Positions 19,025 to 27,069 of a stretch of 64,000 nt of DNA are shown piece by piece. This DNA comes from Bacteriovoracaceae bacterium. GTDB lineage: Bacteria; Bdellovibrionota; Bacteriovoracia; Bacteriovoracales; Bacteriovoracaceae. The position numbers and the translations under genes are program-made. The first letter of the stretch is position 1; every line of letters begins with the position of its first letter. The stretch covers positions 1 to 64,000 of the forward strand of contig JABFRR010000012.1 in the NCBI GenBank assembly GCA_013141065.1, given 5' to 3'. Below the pieces are notes generated by a model that ran no database searches, had not been told where the DNA came from, and saw only the letters and a program-made list of their open reading frames with translations.

Positions 19025-20868
19025 ATCCCGTCTCTAAACTCACGAACGATCTGAAGCATGCCTTTGACTAGTCTTGATTGCTCTTTTTCAGCTTCAAAAT
19101 TAGAAACTTTTCTATCTTTATCAGGGTTAAGATTTTGATAAGCAGTAAATTCTCTTAAAACAACGACGATTTCTTCTGGTGAGAGCTTCGGTCTTTGATT
19201 CATCACTTTTTGCACAATGGTTGTGATTGAATCTCCTGTCACTCTATCGTATTTATTAATTACTGACGACCTCATTGAGACATCAAGTAAGACTTTTTCA
19301 GGTGCGAGTTTAAACTTTGTTGCAACTTTGTTGATAAGTTTTATGTAGTTTTTTTGGTAACTTCTAATTTTTAAGTCTCGCCTGAAAGATCTTTTTAAAT
19401 CCGCCTTAGTCGCATAACTAGATTTTATAATGTCGATGTACTCTGCTTCACTTATTAAATTAGTTAAGCCTCTCGACAAGAATATCTGTGGCAATTCTCT
19501 CAAGATATCACGCATACAAAAAATTGCGTTCCAATTGATTCCGTCTGGAACTTTTTGAGGGCCTTTACTCGATTTTGCCATCTCGAAATAACTAAAATCA
19601 TTTCTGAAATCTTCTATATCTTTTTTGCAATTCTCTAAAAGAAAATCTGCATATTTTGCAGTAAATCCGATTTTTCTTAAAATATTTCTATTTTTGTAAT
19701 CAAAAAATCTTTTATCAAAGGAAACAAGGGCATGATGTGACTTGAAATCATCAATAGTTTTTTTCTTTTCATTTTTAATATAATCGACAATTTGAGCGAA
19801 GGTTTGAACGATATAACGAGCTTTTTGTTTTTGCTCTTTTATTGATGTTGACCATCTTTGCACATCATCATAGCGGTACTCATGATGATAGAGACCAAAT
19901 TGTCTAACTGAACCATAATCAATGATACCACCGTCCATTAAAATATTGTCTCCGTCCCAATCTAACCAACAAAATATATATTGATCCTCAAAATTCGCAG
20001 ACATTTCTGCGAATGTCTCAACGACTTGATTTAAGAAATAATCATATAAACTTTTAGTTTCTGTTGGAACATTTTTCCAAATCTTATTTTTAATCTGCCT
20101 TTCGATGTAATAATCTACCATTCGTTTAAGTGTTGGAAGATTATTTTGCTTAAGGTGATTAAACATATGAGAAGGGCGTAAAAGATTGTCGTGTATACGA
20201 ATGTTGATTGCTAACCCTTTTTGAAATTCAATTATTCCTAAAACACGTTCTGTTTCGAGGCCATTTTTTGCCAACACTTCACTGAAAAATAATGAACTAA
20301 ATCCTTCATCTTTTTCAGAGTAACCACATCCATAAGAGACCGTTGGGTCACCCGTTTGATAAAACTTTTTATTAATGTTGCAGGCTGGACTTAATTTAGT
20401 CGCTCCTGTCCCACAACTAGAGACATCCCAAGTTCTTCCACCTTTAGAAATTTGACCATTCCAAATACTCCTTCCATCTCCAGAAGTTGTCCCCTTCTTA
20501 CATGGATGTTGTAATTGTAAATAGCGTGTCGCCATAAAAGTGTTTGGACGAATATCATCTTTCGGGAAATTGAAATTATTCATTAAATCGTATTCATTGA
20601 TGATCACAATACTAAAAGTATTAAGAATTTCTTCTTTTAATTCTTTTGTTAATTCATCAGGATGATTCTCAGGCAATAATCCAATCTCACGAGCTAGATC
20701 AAAATTAAAAAAAGCGACCTGGCCTCCGTGTCTGGTTCGAACCTGATATTCAACAACGGCCTCTGGTACGTTTTTCTTGAGAGGATGACTTCCGTCAATT
20801 TCTCGAAATTTTGAATAGGTGTTTGATTCTTTAAGTGTTTTTGAGTCTTTTAATTTTGAATTTCCCAT
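19021..20868 (-). CDS. Divergent SelO-like (YdiU/UPF0061) protein
   Basis: A 615-residue protein, longer than typical SelO (about 480), with recognisable SelO landmarks. GDGRSIWNGQ at 130-139 and TWDVSSCGTGATKLSPA align with the GDGRA...W..QLKGAG..TP block. YGCGYSEKDEGFSSLFFSEVLAKNGLETERVL at 179-210 aligns with SR..DGR..LRSSIREFL.SEAM..LGIPTTR.L. The metal-binding pair is DN at 307-308 and IDYG with Asp317. The 10-residue Asp-to-Asp spacing equals that of E. coli SelO. SelO proteins are pseudokinases that transfer AMP to proteins. Several flanking residues differ and the C-terminal 200 residues are unfamiliar, so activity is an inference. It is coupled to an S51 peptidase gene. Confidence 0.65.
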   Translation of the reverse strand: MGNSKLKDSKTLKESNTYSKFREIDGSHPLKKNVPEAVVEYQVRTRHGGQVAFFNFDLAREIGLLPENHPDELTKELKEEILNTFSIVIINEYDLMNNFNFPKDDIRPNTFMATRYLQLQHPCKKGTTSGDGRSIWNGQISKGGRTWDVSSCGTGATKLSPACNINKKFYQTGDPTVSYGCGYSEKDEGFSSLFFSEVLAKNGLETERVLGIIEFQKGLAINIRIHDNLLRPSHMFNHLKQNNLPTLKRMVDYYIERQIKNKIWKNVPTETKSLYDYFLNQVVETFAEMSANFEDQYIFCWLDWDGDNILMDGGIIDYGSVRQFGLYHHEYRYDDVQRWSTSIKEQKQKARYIVQTFAQIVDYIKNEKKKTIDDFKSHHALVSFDKRFFDYKNRNILRKIGFTAKYADFLLENCKKDIEDFRNDFSYFEMAKSSKGPQKVPDGINWNAIFCMRDILRELPQIFLSRGLTNLISEAEYIDIIKSSYATKADLKRSFRRDLKIRSYQKNYIKLINKVATKFKLAPEKVLLDVSMRSSVINKYDRVTGDSITTIVQKVMNQRPKLSPEEIVVVLREFTAYQNLNPDKDRKVSNFEAEKEQSRLVKGMLQIVREFRDGI

Positions 20869-21054
20869 AACTAATTGTCAGAGATTCCCAAAAAAAATTC
20901 CAACAAATTTTAAGTAGGCAATTTCGACTAGGCAATATTTTCCTCTAAGCGTAAATATTCATTAGAAAAAACCTATTTCGATGAGGTAAAATACTTAAAA
21001 TACGATAATATTGATTATCCCATCAACACTTGATAACTGCCAAGGATTCATGTC

Positions 21055-21597
21055 ATGCGCACTCTTTTTTCGGTCAAATTGCTCATCTCGATTTTATCTC
21101 TAATTTTTTTCTTCTCCGCTTGCTCAAGTGTCACATCAAAAGACTGCCAAAAAAACATGCGTGAATTTGGTCTGTCTCTAGGAAGAGCTGGCAGCCCCAA
21201 AAAATTAACTGATCAAATTCGAAATAAGTGCACTTCAAAAGTACCAAGCTTAGATCTTGAAGGCTTTGAAAGTGGCTTCTTGCAGGGCTGGAGAGAGTTT
21301 TGTCTTCCCAATAATGCTTTTGATATGGGAAAAAAAGGAGACACTTATATTAGTTTTTGTCCGACTGAGAGTGAATCTTATTTTCGAAATTCATTCTTAT
21401 TAGGAAAAAAGCACAATGAACTCAAAGATGTAGAATATGAAATTGAAGATCAAATGTCGGATCTTAAACAAACGATGAATACTGATTCTGATGACCTAGA
21501 TGAATTTAAAAAACTTCAAATAGAATTAGCAAATCTCAAAAAAGAAATTCAAACGATTGAAATCGAAGGTAAAAAAAATATTTTTAATTTTAGGTAA
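21055..21597 (+). CDS. DUF2799-type lipoprotein
   Basis: A 180-residue predicted lipoprotein. The hydrophobic signal (LISILSLIFFFSACSS) ends in a lipobox with Cys23. The mature part has the DUF2799 pattern: spaced Cys and aromatic residues (LQGWREFCLPNNAFDMGKKG, YISFCP, YFRNSFLLGKKHNELKDVE) and then a C-terminal coiled coil (ELANLKKEIQTIEIEGK). Family members are small envelope lipoproteins of unknown role. The Ser after Cys fits outer-membrane sorting under the usual Lol rule. It is convergent with the methyltransferase gene to the right. Confidence 0.8.
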   Translation: MRTLFSVKLLISILSLIFFFSACSSVTSKDCQKNMREFGLSLGRAGSPKKLTDQIRNKCTSKVPSLDLEGFESGFLQGWREFCLPNNAFDMGKKGDTYISFCPTESESYFRNSFLLGKKHNELKDVEYEIEDQMSDLKQTMNTDSDDLDEFKKLQIELANLKKEIQTIEIEGKKNIFNFR

Positions 21598-21604
21598 AAT
21601 AACT

Positions 21605-22822
21605 CTAATCTAGTCGAAAAAGAGCAAACTTTAAATAACGAAGCTCATCCATAGCTAGTGGATAGGGGTGGTCAAATGGTTGTCCACCGAAATACACCAA
21701 AGTGCCTTTTTTCCTTGTTTTAGAAAATGCCTCTCTACAAATATCTAAAAACATATCAGAGCTTATGTGAGATGAGCACGAGCTGGCCGCAAACATTCCA
21801 TTGTTTTTAACTAGTTTTAGAGAGTTTGAAAAAACTTTTGTATAAGCTGCTGTTGCTGCCTCTACGGCTTTTTGATTGGGAGCAAAGCTTGGAGGATCTG
21901 TAATCACCAAATCCCATTTTTGTTTATTCTTAATTTGCTCATCAATATATAAAAAAGCATCAGCTGCTATTGCCGTGTGTTTAGTTTCTATTTTATTAAC
22001 TTCAAAGTTTCTTTCTGCAGCAACGATTGCAGCTTTAGCTATATCTACACTCGTCACATCAATGGCCCCTCCTAGGGCAGCAAAGATTGAAAATCCACCA
22101 GTGTAACTAAAAAGATTTAAAACACTTTTACCTTTGGAGAATTGACCAATTAATTTTCTATTATCACGTTGATCTAAAAAGAAACCCGTTTTTGCAGCAT
22201 CACGAATATTACTCGCGAAACTTGCTCCATTTTCTTTAAACAAGACTTCTGGCTGAAGAGAGCCAAGGACATCAACTCCCTTAATCTCCAAATCATTACG
22301 CTTTTTATAATACACATTTTTAATGAAAGGCATTACAGAAGTTAACTTTAGAGCAATTCCCTGGTGGTTATAAAATTGCTCACAGACAGAGTGATCATGT
22401 TTGATAACTGCAGTATGGTCATAAATATCGATGATTAAACCGGGAAGCCCGTCCCCTTCTCCGTTAATGAGTCTAAAACTGTTGGTTTCATTACTGCGAA
22501 AACTTGCTCTCAATTCGATCGCTTTATTAAATTGGTTTTCACTCCAATTAAGCAAACTTTGTGGAATGTTATTCATGCGAAAAAAAGGCTCTTCGGTCAG
22601 ACATAATAATCGGAAACGTAATTGAGTGTCGGCCTGAACTAATCCGATAGCGAGAATGTCATTTCGAAGTTTTAACAATGCAAGCCCTGTAGTAGCTTTT
22701 CCATCGAAACAATCTGCAAAAATCCAACGGTGTCCACGAAGTAAGTGTTTATTCACATCTCGAATGAGGGTAATTTCAGGAATCTTGATATCAGGAATAT
22801 TTATAAGGGATTGTGTTTGCAC
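21605..22822 (-). CDS. Class I rRNA large-subunit methyltransferase, RlmI-like
   Basis: A 405-residue AdoMet-dependent methyltransferase with the RlmI layout. An N-terminal PUA-type RNA-binding domain (HLLRGHRWIFADCF) is followed by an EEHEE-like linker (SFRLINGEGDGLPGLIIDIY) and a Rossmann domain. TGFFLDQRDNR, VLNLFSYTGGFSIFAALGGA (AdoMet motif I) and DLVITDPPSFAP (motif IV, DPPSF) are diagnostic. Members methylate cytosine C5 in 23S rRNA. The family also includes close paralogues with other target sites, so I do not give a gene symbol. No partner genes are implied by the context. Confidence 0.88.
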   Translation of the reverse strand: MQTQSLINIPDIKIPEITLIRDVNKHLLRGHRWIFADCFDGKATTGLALLKLRNDILAIGLVQADTQLRFRLLCLTEEPFFRMNNIPQSLLNWSENQFNKAIELRASFRSNETNSFRLINGEGDGLPGLIIDIYDHTAVIKHDHSVCEQFYNHQGIALKLTSVMPFIKNVYYKKRNDLEIKGVDVLGSLQPEVLFKENGASFASNIRDAAKTGFFLDQRDNRKLIGQFSKGKSVLNLFSYTGGFSIFAALGGAIDVTSVDIAKAAIVAAERNFEVNKIETKHTAIAADAFLYIDEQIKNKQKWDLVITDPPSFAPNQKAVEAATAAYTKVFSNSLKLVKNNGMFAASSCSSHISSDMFLDICREAFSKTRKKGTLVYFGGQPFDHPYPLAMDELRYLKFALFRLD

Positions 22823-22902
22823 GAAATTTCATCCTTGGTGAGTCAACACTCATTTCATAGACTAATTAAACCCTTTACGGCAATCAAAAATCAATAAATC
22901 TC

Positions 22903-23772
22903 TCAAGTTTTACTCTTGATTTTATTATAGGCAGTTATAAATCTATTGTGATTAAGTGAATTAATAAGTGCTCCACCTAATATAACACCTCCACCAATTT
23001 GCTGAATCGTAGTGAGCTCCTCCCCTAATATAAGAGCTGCCAGGATCATGGCAAGTGGAGTAATGAGATAATAAATAATTCCCGTGGTAGTAGTTGGTAA
23101 TTGCGAAACAATTTTCGACCAAAGTGAGTGGGCCACAAAAGTACCCATCACAGCTAAAAAAACAAGTGCACTCCAATCGGCAGTCATTAAACTTGTCCAG
23201 TCAGTCATAGGAAAAAATGCCAGATAACAAAGAAAAGCTATTGAGAATTGATGAAAGATCCTAGTTTCTTGTGAAAACTCGTGTGATTTTTGTAACAATA
23301 TAGGAATCGTAGAATAAAAAGATGCGCTTAAAAGTGCTAGGCCCAAACCTAAAGTAGTTCGGTCATGAAAGTCCCAAGAAGGGATAACTAAAACGACTCC
23401 AATCAAAATAAGCACTAAGCAAATGAGATTTTTCTTAGTAATTTTATGACCTAAAAAGTATGCTCCATAAAATATGAGCTGAACCCCATAAGTGGCCATA
23501 CCCAAAACACAGATTGAAGGCCCGGCAATTTTAATTGAGTAGGTATAGGTTATCCAATGAAAGAAAAATGCCAGACCTATAAAAACCAATTTCCAAAAGT
23601 TCTTTTTTTTGTAGGCTTTGAAATTAATTTTTTTATTCCAAAAGAAACTTACTAAAATGCTAGCAATCAAGAGGCGAAAAAAACCAATTGTAAATGCATT
23701 GGCATTTGTAAACTTAACCGTGATTGGAATAAGTGAAAAAATAAGAACAGAAATGCATATTTCAAACAACAT
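22903..23772 (-). CDS. DMT-superfamily (EamA) transporter
   Basis: A 289-residue polytopic protein with about ten hydrophobic helices arranged as two EamA repeats. The first covers residues 5-130 and the second 140-275, with the family's GTFVAHSLWSKIVSQLP and ITPLAMILAALILGEELT near the second repeat end. Such proteins are drug/metabolite exporters or importers with varied small substrates. It lies six bases downstream of speE on the same strand. Co-transcription is therefore likely and a polyamine-related or AdoMet-related substrate is conceivable, but this is context inference only. Confidence 0.85.
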   Translation of the reverse strand: MLFEICISVLIFSLIPITVKFTNANAFTIGFFRLLIASILVSFFWNKKINFKAYKKKNFWKLVFIGLAFFFHWITYTYSIKIAGPSICVLGMATYGVQLIFYGAYFLGHKITKKNLICLVLILIGVVLVIPSWDFHDRTTLGLGLALLSASFYSTIPILLQKSHEFSQETRIFHQFSIAFLCYLAFFPMTDWTSLMTADWSALVFLAVMGTFVAHSLWSKIVSQLPTTTTGIIYYLITPLAMILAALILGEELTTIQQIGGGVILGGALINSLNHNRFITAYNKIKSKT

Positions 23773-23778
23773 TAATTT

Positions 23779-24672
23779 TTAACAGCCAGTGACCTTTTTA
23801 TGTATATTTGAAAGATTAAATGCACCTCGATGCCAATCCATATTGTACCATTTTAGGTTTTTTTCTAACTCACTCATGTGTGGAATTTTCTTTTCATTAA
23901 GACTAGTAGGTAAAAGACCTTTTGAGGCAAAAGCAAAAGTCCAAAAGACACCAGGATAAATTAGCATAGGACCTGTGAATGATTTGACTACAGGATAGAC
24001 GTTTCGTAGGTTATCGTAAAAAGACTTTATGCCGTATTCATCATAAAAAGGATTTTCAGTCTGGGCCATCATAATTCCATTATCAGTCAAGGCGTCACTG
24101 ACATGTTTATAAAATTCTTGGGTAAATAATCCTGCAGCAAAATCTTCAGGATCAGTTGAATCAATGATGATTACATCAAAGAAATTTTTAAAAGATTTAA
24201 TATACTCGACTCCATCTTGCGGAAGGACATTGACTCTTTTATCACTTAATCCCGAGGTGCAATCTGGGAAGTATTTTTTAGAGACTTCAATAACCCTTTC
24301 GTCGATTTCAACTAGGTCAATGCGCTCTATTTCAGGATGCTTGACAAATTCGCGAACAATTCCGCCGTCACCACCACCGATGATGAGTACATTTTTTATT
24401 CCAGGATGAACCATTGAAGGGATATGTCCCATAACCTCATGATAAACAAATTCATCTTTATCAGAAACCATGGTCTTACCATCAAGAAGTAAAAGGCGCC
24501 CCACCCCTAATGTGTCTAAGACATCAATTTTTTGGTATTGGCTTTTTTCTGAGTGCAAAATGGATTTTATTTTAAAAGAAGTGGCCACATTCTTATGAAA
24601 ATATCTCTCCGAATACCAGTCCTTTTCAATTAGTAATTCATTTGGGTTTAAATCATTTGGTGTAGATGTCAT
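23779..24672 (-). CDS. speE: Spermidine synthase
   Basis: A 297-residue aminopropyltransferase that makes spermidine from putrescine and decarboxylated AdoMet. It has an N-terminal beta domain (LLLDGKTMVSDKDEFVYHEVMGHIP), the nucleotide motif VLIIGGGDGGIVREFVKH, the DLVEIDERVIEVSKKYFP acidic motif, and the catalytic IIIDSTDPEDFAAGLF. All key acidic residues appear intact. It is divergent from speD 132 bp away, which supplies its co-substrate, so both halves of the pathway flank a shared promoter region. Confidence 0.95.
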   Translation of the reverse strand: MTSTPNDLNPNELLIEKDWYSERYFHKNVATSFKIKSILHSEKSQYQKIDVLDTLGVGRLLLLDGKTMVSDKDEFVYHEVMGHIPSMVHPGIKNVLIIGGGDGGIVREFVKHPEIERIDLVEIDERVIEVSKKYFPDCTSGLSDKRVNVLPQDGVEYIKSFKNFFDVIIIDSTDPEDFAAGLFTQEFYKHVSDALTDNGIMMAQTENPFYDEYGIKSFYDNLRNVYPVVKSFTGPMLIYPGVFWTFAFASKGLLPTSLNEKKIPHMSELEKNLKWYNMDWHRGAFNLSNIHKKVTGC

Positions 24673-24722
24673 AACTCTCCAATAATTGGTATCTGTCCCT
24701 TTGAATAAATAAAAGATTCAAT

Positions 24723-24750
24723 TGTCACATAAGGGATTCTGTGTCACATA
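24723..24750. promoter_or_regulatory. Direct repeat in the speE/speD divergent promoter region
   Basis: Two exact copies of TGTCACATA lie at 24723-24731 and 24742-24750, with start points 19 bases apart. They are in the middle of the 132-bp spacer between divergent speE and speD. Near-two-turn spacing on the same face would suit a dimer-binding regulator or an activator. No known binding consensus is recognised, so this is only a candidate site. Confidence 0.35.
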
Positions 24751-24804
24751 GATAGTTCGTGAATAAGAATTACGCAATACCTTTTTTATGGGAAGTTTAG
24801 GAAT

Positions 24805-25584
24805 ATGTTTCAATCGAAAATCGCCGTCAATGAAAGAATTAAAATCTCGGGTTTTAACAACTTAACAAAGATATTGAGCTTTAATCTTTATGATTTTTGC
24901 ATTGCTTTAAATGATGAACAAAAAGCTCAATACGTAAATTATATTCACGACAAGTATAACGCCAATAGAATTGCTGAAATTTCCAAAAAAATCGTCGAAA
25001 TAATCGAGGCCAATATTCTCGCTGTTTCAGTTCAAGACTACGATCCAGTCGGAGCTTCGACCATGGTTCTCATGTCTGACCTAAAAGGTGGAGGAGAGCC
25101 TATACCGAGTGTTCAAGTGAGTGCTCACCTTGATAAGTCTCACATTACGGCCCACACATACCCAGATGCTGCTGATCCAGATGGAATTTGTTCATTTAGA
25201 GTCGATATTGATGTGGCGACATGTGGAGAAATTATCCCTTTAAACGCCATTAATTACCTTTTTGAAGCCTTTGAATGCGACGTAGTCTATGTTGATTATG
25301 TTGTCCGGGGATATGCTCGTCTTGAAAATGGAAAGAAAATTTACAACGATCACAGCTTTAATTCGATTCAAGATTTTATCAAACCACAAATCAAGTCAGA
25401 TTTCATGTTTGTAGCCGATATCAACATGCCTCAAAATAATATCTGGCAATCAAAATTCATGGTCCAAGAAAAAGGCCCAGAGAATTATCTTCTTAACCCG
25501 GCCGATGTTAATCATCCGGATGTTCCTAAAAAAATGGAACTACTCAGACGCGAAATGCTCGAAGTTTACCACATGATCCACTAA
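24805..25584 (+). CDS. speD: S-adenosylmethionine decarboxylase proenzyme
   Basis: Pyruvoyl enzyme that decarboxylates AdoMet to supply the aminopropyl donor for SpeE. The 259-residue protein follows the E. coli-type SpeD throughout: SGFNNLTKILSFNLYDFC near the start, YNANRIAEI, QDYDPVGAS, and the self-processing site AHLDKSHITAHTYP. Ser112 is expected to become the pyruvoyl group after Lys111-Ser112 cleavage, the same position as in E. coli. FRVDIDVATCGEI and INYLFEAFECDVVYVDY are also conserved. It is followed immediately by srkA, whose ATG overlaps the speD stop by one base (TAATG). Confidence 0.95.
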   Translation: MFQSKIAVNERIKISGFNNLTKILSFNLYDFCIALNDEQKAQYVNYIHDKYNANRIAEISKKIVEIIEANILAVSVQDYDPVGASTMVLMSDLKGGGEPIPSVQVSAHLDKSHITAHTYPDAADPDGICSFRVDIDVATCGEIIPLNAINYLFEAFECDVVYVDYVVRGYARLENGKKIYNDHSFNSIQDFIKPQIKSDFMFVADINMPQNNIWQSKFMVQEKGPENYLLNPADVNHPDVPKKMELLRREMLEVYHMIH

Positions 25585-26612
25585 TGACTAAAAATCCAAC
25601 AAATCTTTGGGGAGATAATGTTACGAAGTTTTTCTTCGAACTGAATCCAGATCTTGTCTTAGAAACAGTTGACCAATTAGGCTTTAAAACAACCGGCCGA
25701 GTAATGGCGATGAATTCTATGGAAAATAGAGTTTACGAAGTTGAGATTGAATCCGACTCACCTAATCCAAGCGATCATTCAAAAATTATAAAATTTTACA
25801 GACCAGGACGTTGGACAAAATATCAAATTCAAGAAGAACACGACTTTTTATTAGACCTAACTGAGTTTGAAATTCCTGTCATCGCCCCTATCGTGTTTGA
25901 TAACCAAACACTTTTTACGCTCCCAGAACCAGAACTCTATTACACCTTATTTCCTAAACAAGGCGGCCGAGCTCCTGATGAATTTACATTAGAAGAAATC
26001 GAACAAGTTGGAAGACTGCTTGGTAGACTTCACAATGTCGGAAGTATGAAGAATGCCTCTCACCGATTGACTCTAAACCCTGAGGTCTATTTAAAGTCGA
26101 ACTTAGATTATTTAATAGGCGAAAAAATCGTTCCTGCTCATTACGAATTAGGTTATAAAACTGTACTTGAAACAATCTATAATCTAACAAAAGACTCATT
26201 TAAAAATGTGACAAACATAAGACTTCATGGCGACTGCCATCTGGGTAATATCCTCAAGCGGGATGATGTTTTTCACCTGATAGATTTTGATGACATGGTT
26301 ATGGGCCCAGCTATTCAAGATATGTGGCTACTCTTACCAGGACGAGATGAGTATGCTGAAAATCTAAGAAATCATCTTTTAGAAGGTTATACTTCGATGA
26401 GAGAATTTAACTATGAAGAGCTTCGTCTAACTGAAATACTGAGAACTTTGAGGATGATTAATTATTCTGCTTGGATTGCTAAAAGATTTGATGATCCTGC
26501 ATTTAAACAGGCTTTCCCATTTTTTGAGTCACCTTCTTACTGGGAAGGACAGGTTAACGACTTGAGAGAGCAAATCTATTACATAGAATCCCTCTCTCAA
26601 GTCGAGAATTAA
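25584..26612 (+). CDS. srkA: Stress response kinase A (YihE/RdoA-like Ser/Thr kinase)
   Basis: A 342-residue protein of the choline-kinase-like fold. The conserved YihE features are present: VMAMNSMENRVYEVEIE in the nucleotide loop, IKFYRPGRWTKYQIQEEH with the ATP-binding Lys, LHGDCHLGNIL (catalytic loop) and HLIDFDDMVMGPAIQDMWLL (metal-binding Asp). In E. coli the homologue protects against stress-induced death in a Ser/Thr-kinase role. Co-translation with speD suggests a link between polyamine supply and stress survival; this is inference from context. The C-terminus matches family length. Confidence 0.9.
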   Translation: MTKNPTNLWGDNVTKFFFELNPDLVLETVDQLGFKTTGRVMAMNSMENRVYEVEIESDSPNPSDHSKIIKFYRPGRWTKYQIQEEHDFLLDLTEFEIPVIAPIVFDNQTLFTLPEPELYYTLFPKQGGRAPDEFTLEEIEQVGRLLGRLHNVGSMKNASHRLTLNPEVYLKSNLDYLIGEKIVPAHYELGYKTVLETIYNLTKDSFKNVTNIRLHGDCHLGNILKRDDVFHLIDFDDMVMGPAIQDMWLLLPGRDEYAENLRNHLLEGYTSMREFNYEELRLTEILRTLRMINYSAWIAKRFDDPAFKQAFPFFESPSYWEGQVNDLREQIYYIESLSQVEN

Positions 26613-26613
26613 A

Positions 26614-26967
26614 TCACTCTGAATAAGTATTAATTATTTCTTCAACTTGGCAATCGTCTATATTGGCCACAATCAAATCTGTAAAGTAACCTGAATGATA
26701 CGATCCATTTCCTGTGTAAATGAGTTTGTGTTCATGATAAACGGCCAGGGTTTGATTTCGAAAATTTAAAAGAGGCTGGCCAGCATACAGGATTTCTTTC
26801 TTATCAAATCCTCTTGCCACATCTGAAGGCTGAGCGTACTTTTTATAGTATTTTTTTACTTGAGAAGCACATTCATCCAATCTAGAAACATTTTCATTGG
26901 CCGATATTTCTGTAACTGAAAATGCCATGAGAGAAAAAAGCAAGCTAAATCGAATTAAGTTAATCAT
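26614..26967 (-). CDS. Small exported protein, unknown function
   Basis: A 117-residue protein with a clear signal peptide (LIRFSLLFSLMAFSVTEISANEN). The mature part of about 95 residues has two Cys (ECASQV, DDCQVEE) that could form a disulfide in the periplasm. I recognise no family. It is convergent with srkA and separated by one base. It lies downstream of the large secreted paralog gene on the same strand, with a hairpin over its ribosome-binding region. Confidence 0.6.
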   Translation of the reverse strand: MINLIRFSLLFSLMAFSVTEISANENVSRLDECASQVKKYYKKYAQPSDVARGFDKKEILYAGQPLLNFRNQTLAVYHEHKLIYTGNGSYHSGYFTDLIVANIDDCQVEEIINTYSE

Positions 26968-26972
26968 ACATA

Positions 26973-26997
26973 CCCCATTGTTAATAAACCAATGGGG
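26973..26997 (-). promoter_or_regulatory. Hairpin covering the leader and RBS of the small exported protein gene
   Basis: An 8-bp perfect inverted repeat (CCCCATTG at 26973-26980, CAATGGGG at 26990-26997) with a 9-base loop. On the minus strand the distal arm ends in GGGG seven bases before the ATG at 26967, so the only plausible ribosome-binding purines are inside the stem. It has no T-run, so it is a poor terminator. A translation-control or transcript-end role is possible. Confidence 0.4.
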
Positions 26998-27069
26998 GCT
27001 TTGTACCTGATTTCAAATTTCTATTCAAGAGAACATGGCAAAAATACACCCAATCTTAACCAAAAAACA

